From an uncultured Prochlorococcus sp. (GTDB taxonomy: Bacteria > Cyanobacteriota > Cyanobacteriia > PCC-6307 > Cyanobiaceae): DNA of 50,949 nucleotides. Of the stretch, positions 48,137 to 50,949 are shown piece by piece; positions within the stretch are counted from its first letter, which is position 1, and each line of letters begins with the position of its first letter. Under the pieces are notes generated by a model, which did not search any database, was not told where the DNA came from, and saw only the letters and a program-made list of their open reading frames with translations. The position numbers and the translations under genes were made by a program. The DNA lies in contig CACJNU010000012.1 of NCBI GenBank assembly GCA_902594875.1, forward strand, positions 1 through 50,949, in the 5' to 3' direction.

Positions 48137-49969
48137 TTAAAATTTAGATCTGAGAATTTTGTTTGTTTTGATGATTTCAATTGCAGGTTCCAAAAGCTCT
48201 TTATATTCTTTCCAGATACCTATTGAAGAGGAATAAAATTTCTTTCTTATTTGAGCACTACTAGCGGTGAAGACATTTCTTTTATTTTCATGTGGAGAAA
48301 GGTATTTTTCATCCCAATCCCAATTAAGCCAATTTATGATCTCAGGGATAACATCATTAGGTTTTTTAATTAGATCTTCATAGATATAGTTATATATAAT
48401 TCCACTATATTTGATTTTATATTCTTCCATAGTTTCAAAATAGTGCACATATAAATTAGAAATATCCTGTAAAGAGAAAGAGAAAGACTGATTTAAAAAG
48501 TTTGCCCGATAGATAGATAAGATATTATCAAGAGGATTTCTCATACAATTTATAATTTTTGCTCCAGGGAAATAATGTGAAATTATGGGGCAGTACATAT
48601 AATTAAATAGATTTTTGTCGGTATAAATAAAAGAAGATTTAAATTGATTTAAAACTTTTTTTTTGTAAAGTTCATATACACACTTAATATCTTTAATTTC
48701 CTTAAGTGATTCTTCTAAATAATTAACCTCGCCCATATCAATAACTTTAGAATTTAAACTCAAAATATTTTCAAGTAAGGTGCTGCCCGATCTCGGCATC
48801 CCCACAATAAATACAAAATTACAAGAATCCTTGAATTTTTTATTTTTTGAATTTTTGAATTTTAACGATCTATAAAATTCAGTATGTTTGATTTTTAGAT
48901 TAGAATCAGATTTTTTATAACGAAGACTTTCATCGTTAGCAATTTTAAGATATTTTGCACTTTCTTTAAATTTTTCTTTTTTATGTAATAAATTTGAAAT
49001 TGCAAAAGCAGCGTAGATTTTTGAGTTTGGATTGAGATTATCTAAGTTTGTATTTAATAAAAAATTTAGTTCATTTTTATGATTATTAAAATCATATATC
49101 CCAGATAATTCATAAAAGCTATTAAAGTCAAATTTATTTTTTGAAATTATAAATAAGTTGGTCTCAATAGCAAGTTTTAATTGGCCTGAATTTCTATAGA
49201 AACATGCTAAGTTAGTATAAAAAGGCATGAAATTAGGGGATAAATTTATTCCCTTTTTTAAAATTTTTATACCTTTACTTAATTGATTCTTATCTCTATA
49301 AAGAATACTCAAATTTAAATAAGCCAAATCCAATCTTTTATATTTTTTGATTAACCATAGAAGAATTTTCTCTGCTTCTTCGTACTGTCTTTTCTTTATA
49401 AATGCATTAGCAAGAAGGATATTTACTCTTATTTCTTTATTATTATCTTTTTGAACATTATTTTTTAAAACCTTTAAAATTTTCAATGCTTCATCAAAAT
49501 TGTACTTATTGATGTAAATTTCAGATTTTAAAATTTTATAAATATCATTATTTATTGATATTTTTATAGCTTTATTTATATAAGCTAATGCATTATCTAA
49601 TTTTCTCCATGCAAAGTACAAAAGAGAACAACTATAATGCAAATCTCCATGGTTAGGATCAGTTTTTATAGCCTTTTGAAGTACCTTCTCAGCATCATTA
49701 AATTTACACTCCATTCTTAATATTTCAGCTAATAAAATATAAGAATTTATCGATGATGGGTAATTTTTAATTAACTTTAAGAATACTTTTTTTGCTAAGT
49801 TAAAGTTTCTTATCTCCTTACAAAAAAGACCATAAGCATAAAGAAAATCAAAAGATTTACTATTTTTTTTTAATAGTTCTTGATAAATTTTATTTGCTTC
49901 TAAAATTTCACCTTCTTTTTGCTTTAATTTTGCCAACTCAATTTTTTTGTATAAATCAATATTTTCCAA
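48137..49969 (-). CDS. TPR-repeat protein with C-terminal sulfotransferase domain
   Basis: A 610-residue protein. Residues 5-345 are tandem TPR-like helix pairs (for example NDAEKVLQKAIKTDPNH, YEEAEKILLWLI, LSKGIKILKKGINLSPN). The sulfotransferase domain (about 383-600) has the PAPS 5'-phosphosulfate loop IVGMPRSGSTLLENIL at 388-403 and a 3'-phosphate contact region in INCMRNPLDNILSIYR. No signal peptide is visible. The acceptor could be a protein, polysaccharide or lipid. It is placed between two porin copies, suggesting envelope or surface modification (inference). Confidence 0.88.
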   Translation of the reverse strand: MENIDLYKKIELAKLKQKEGEILEANKIYQELLKKNSKSFDFLYAYGLFCKEIRNFNLAKKVFLKLIKNYPSSINSYILLAEILRMECKFNDAEKVLQKAIKTDPNHGDLHYSCSLLYFAWRKLDNALAYINKAIKISINNDIYKILKSEIYINKYNFDEALKILKVLKNNVQKDNNKEIRVNILLANAFIKKRQYEEAEKILLWLIKKYKRLDLAYLNLSILYRDKNQLSKGIKILKKGINLSPNFMPFYTNLACFYRNSGQLKLAIETNLFIISKNKFDFNSFYELSGIYDFNNHKNELNFLLNTNLDNLNPNSKIYAAFAISNLLHKKEKFKESAKYLKIANDESLRYKKSDSNLKIKHTEFYRSLKFKNSKNKKFKDSCNFVFIVGMPRSGSTLLENILSLNSKVIDMGEVNYLEESLKEIKDIKCVYELYKKKVLNQFKSSFIYTDKNLFNYMYCPIISHYFPGAKIINCMRNPLDNILSIYRANFLNQSFSFSLQDISNLYVHYFETMEEYKIKYSGIIYNYIYEDLIKKPNDVIPEIINWLNWDWDEKYLSPHENKRNVFTASSAQIRKKFYSSSIGIWKEYKELLEPAIEIIKTNKILRSKF

Positions 49970-50082
49970 TATATTTTCTTTTAAATTTATTCATAATTAT
50001 ACTTATTTAAAATATGAATCAATAAAAAATCATTAATTTTAAAAAAATCCACAATTTAGAGAGAAAATAACTTTAAAAAAAA

Positions 50083-50104
50083 AGACCTGCTTAAAAGCAG
50101 GTCT
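50083..50104. terminator. Terminator hairpin of the second porin copy
   Basis: AGACCTGC and GCAGGTCT repeat the inner stem of the hairpin at 46850-46883. Outside 50083 the left arm diverges (A replaces G), so the lower stem has a mismatch while the right arm and T-run are unchanged. It lies 31 bp past the second porin stop on the reverse strand. Confidence 0.75.
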
Positions 50105-50134
50105 CTTTTTGTGTGTAAGTTTTTTCTAATCCTC

Positions 50135-50949
50135 TTAGAAAGCGAATGAAGATTTAACAAAGATAGCTGTTAGATCATCACCTGCAGTCTCTTGAATGAT
50201 AACACCAGGAGTTACTGTTATACCGTCATTTACAGGATAAGAGTAAGATGCTTCATAAACCATGTATTCTGTTGCGTTACTAGCAAAGTTACCAGCTGTT
50301 GCTGCACCAACACTTACTGAACCAGGACCAACTTCAGGGAAAGTTAGACCAACGAAGTATCCGTTTGAATCTGTTCCAGATGTTTCTGAAGTTTCATAAC
50401 CAACACTTAAGTCTGCTAATTCAAAACTGTAAGTACCGTTGATTCCCCAAAGTGTTGTTTCATCTTTTGCAGCGTTATCTGTAGAAACGTAAGCAACAGC
50501 TACACCCCATGAATCAGCAGTATATGCAGCTTCAATACCGTAAGTGTCAGTACCAGCGTCTGTTAAAAGTCCGACTGTACTATCACTAGTAGATGAAAGA
50601 CCCGCAGCTACTGAGAATCCTGAATCAAAAGCATAACTACCAGTTGCTGTAACACCGTTACCGCCTACACCGATAGAATTACCAGTTCCACAATCGCTCA
50701 TGTAATCAGAGAATGCACTGTATGAACATGCTCCTGTGAATGAAGCGCTGATATCTGTATCAAAACCAGTTACCATTGATATTCCACCAACAGGGAATGA
50801 GTAAGTAACTCCATCAACTGATAAAGCAGCTCCTGTATCATAATCAAATGGGTTTGCAGCAGTAGGTCTTGAATCAGAACCACTATCAATAGCTATATCA
50901 AGAGAATCTTCTCCTGTGAAACTAGTTGACAAACCAATGTTGAAACCGT
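50135..50949 (-). CDS. Second porin copy, partial (5' end outside the window)
   Basis: Encodes 271 C-terminal residues identical to those of the porin at 46908-48032, including the Cys-pair loop and the terminal Phe. The frame is open to the window edge. An apparent start at a TTG near 50932 corresponds to an internal Leu in the full copy, so it is not a real start. Whether the N-terminus and the Yfr1 site are also duplicated cannot be seen. Confidence 0.93.
   Translation of the reverse strand, partial: GFNIGLSTSFTGEDSLDIAIDSGSDSRPTAANPFDYDTGAALSVDGVTYSFPVGGISMVTGFDTDISASFTGACSYSAFSDYMSDCGTGNSIGVGGNGVTATGSYAFDSGFSVAAGLSSTSDSTVGLLTDAGTDTYGIEAAYTADSWGVAVAYVSTDNAAKDETTLWGINGTYSFELADLSVGYETSETSGTDSNGYFVGLTFPEVGPGSVSVGAATAGNFASNATEYMVYEASYSYPVNDGITVTPGVIIQETAGDDLTAIFVKSSFAF

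Larger units (their letters stand above)
50083..50949. repeat. 867-bp perfect direct repeat, copy 2 (cut by the window end)
   Basis: Second copy of 46856-47722 in the same orientation, with no differences seen. It continues to the last base of the window, so the true repeat length is unknown. Together with copy 1 it brackets the TPR-sulfotransferase gene. Confidence 0.97.

Noticed and set aside
50930..50932. TTG as the start of a short second porin
   Set aside because: It is an internal Leu in the full-length copy, and the frame runs off the window.
46856..50949. Composite transposon or IS element explaining the direct repeat
   Set aside because: No transposase, terminal inverted repeats or target duplication is visible. 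The repeat is porin coding sequence plus its terminator.

Overview
The window looks like chromosomal DNA of a high-light-adapted Prochlorococcus. The basis is very AT-rich, densely packed DNA with intergenic gaps of a few bases. The gene content also fits: a ferredoxin-NADP reductase with no phycobilisome-linker domain, a one-helix high-light-inducible protein, PsbY, a PsbP-like lipoprotein, Ycf54, CrtH carotenoid isomerase, SasA and a picocyanobacterial porin. No transposase, integrase, phage gene, CRISPR array or rRNA was seen. Most of the window is ordinary core genome.

Layout. 0-5.3 kb: petH, an SRPBCC protein, tRNA-Glu, sasA, two small proteins of uncertain function and prs. 5.5-13.7 kb: malQ, a RodZ-like HTH membrane protein, a UbiB/ABC1 kinase, a PLP decarboxylase with cdsA, an alpha/beta hydrolase and a glycerol-dehydrogenase-like enzyme. 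13.7-16.9 kb: clpC and a GNAT acetyltransferase. 16.9-22.5 kb: a co-directional run lysA, diadenylate cyclase, uppS, bioB, trhO and a conserved protein. 22.5-28.6 kb: recR-lipA, PsbP-like, an ABC exporter, a small secreted protein and a DEAD-box helicase with a hairpin in its leader. 28.7-37.7 kb: recC, an isoprenylcysteine-methyltransferase-like gene, recB and recD in one unit. 37.7-42.3 kb: ycf54, pdxJ, an acyltransferase, a periplasmic helical protein, bolA-grxD, and an OmpR-type regulator that lacks its phosphoacceptor. 42.3-45.4 kb: crtH, trmFO and psbY.

45.6-50.9 kb is the accessory-looking part: tRNA-Lys, a high-light-inducible protein, a 44-residue CxxC/CxxC microprotein, and two porin genes in direct orientation flanking a TPR-sulfotransferase. 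The visible part of the second porin copy (867 bp, including the 3' hairpin) matches the first base for base, and the window ends inside it. The leader of the complete porin carries a 9-nt complement to the conserved single-stranded element of the small RNA Yfr1, overlapping its ribosome-binding site.

The most interesting observations are the perfectly homogenised porin pair around a sulfotransferase, the Yfr1 site, the Shine-Dalgarno-masking hairpin before the DEAD-box helicase, the non-phosphorylatable receiver domain, the altered RHR motif in the diadenylate cyclase, and the zinc-ribbon-like microprotein. I saw no large new multigene system.
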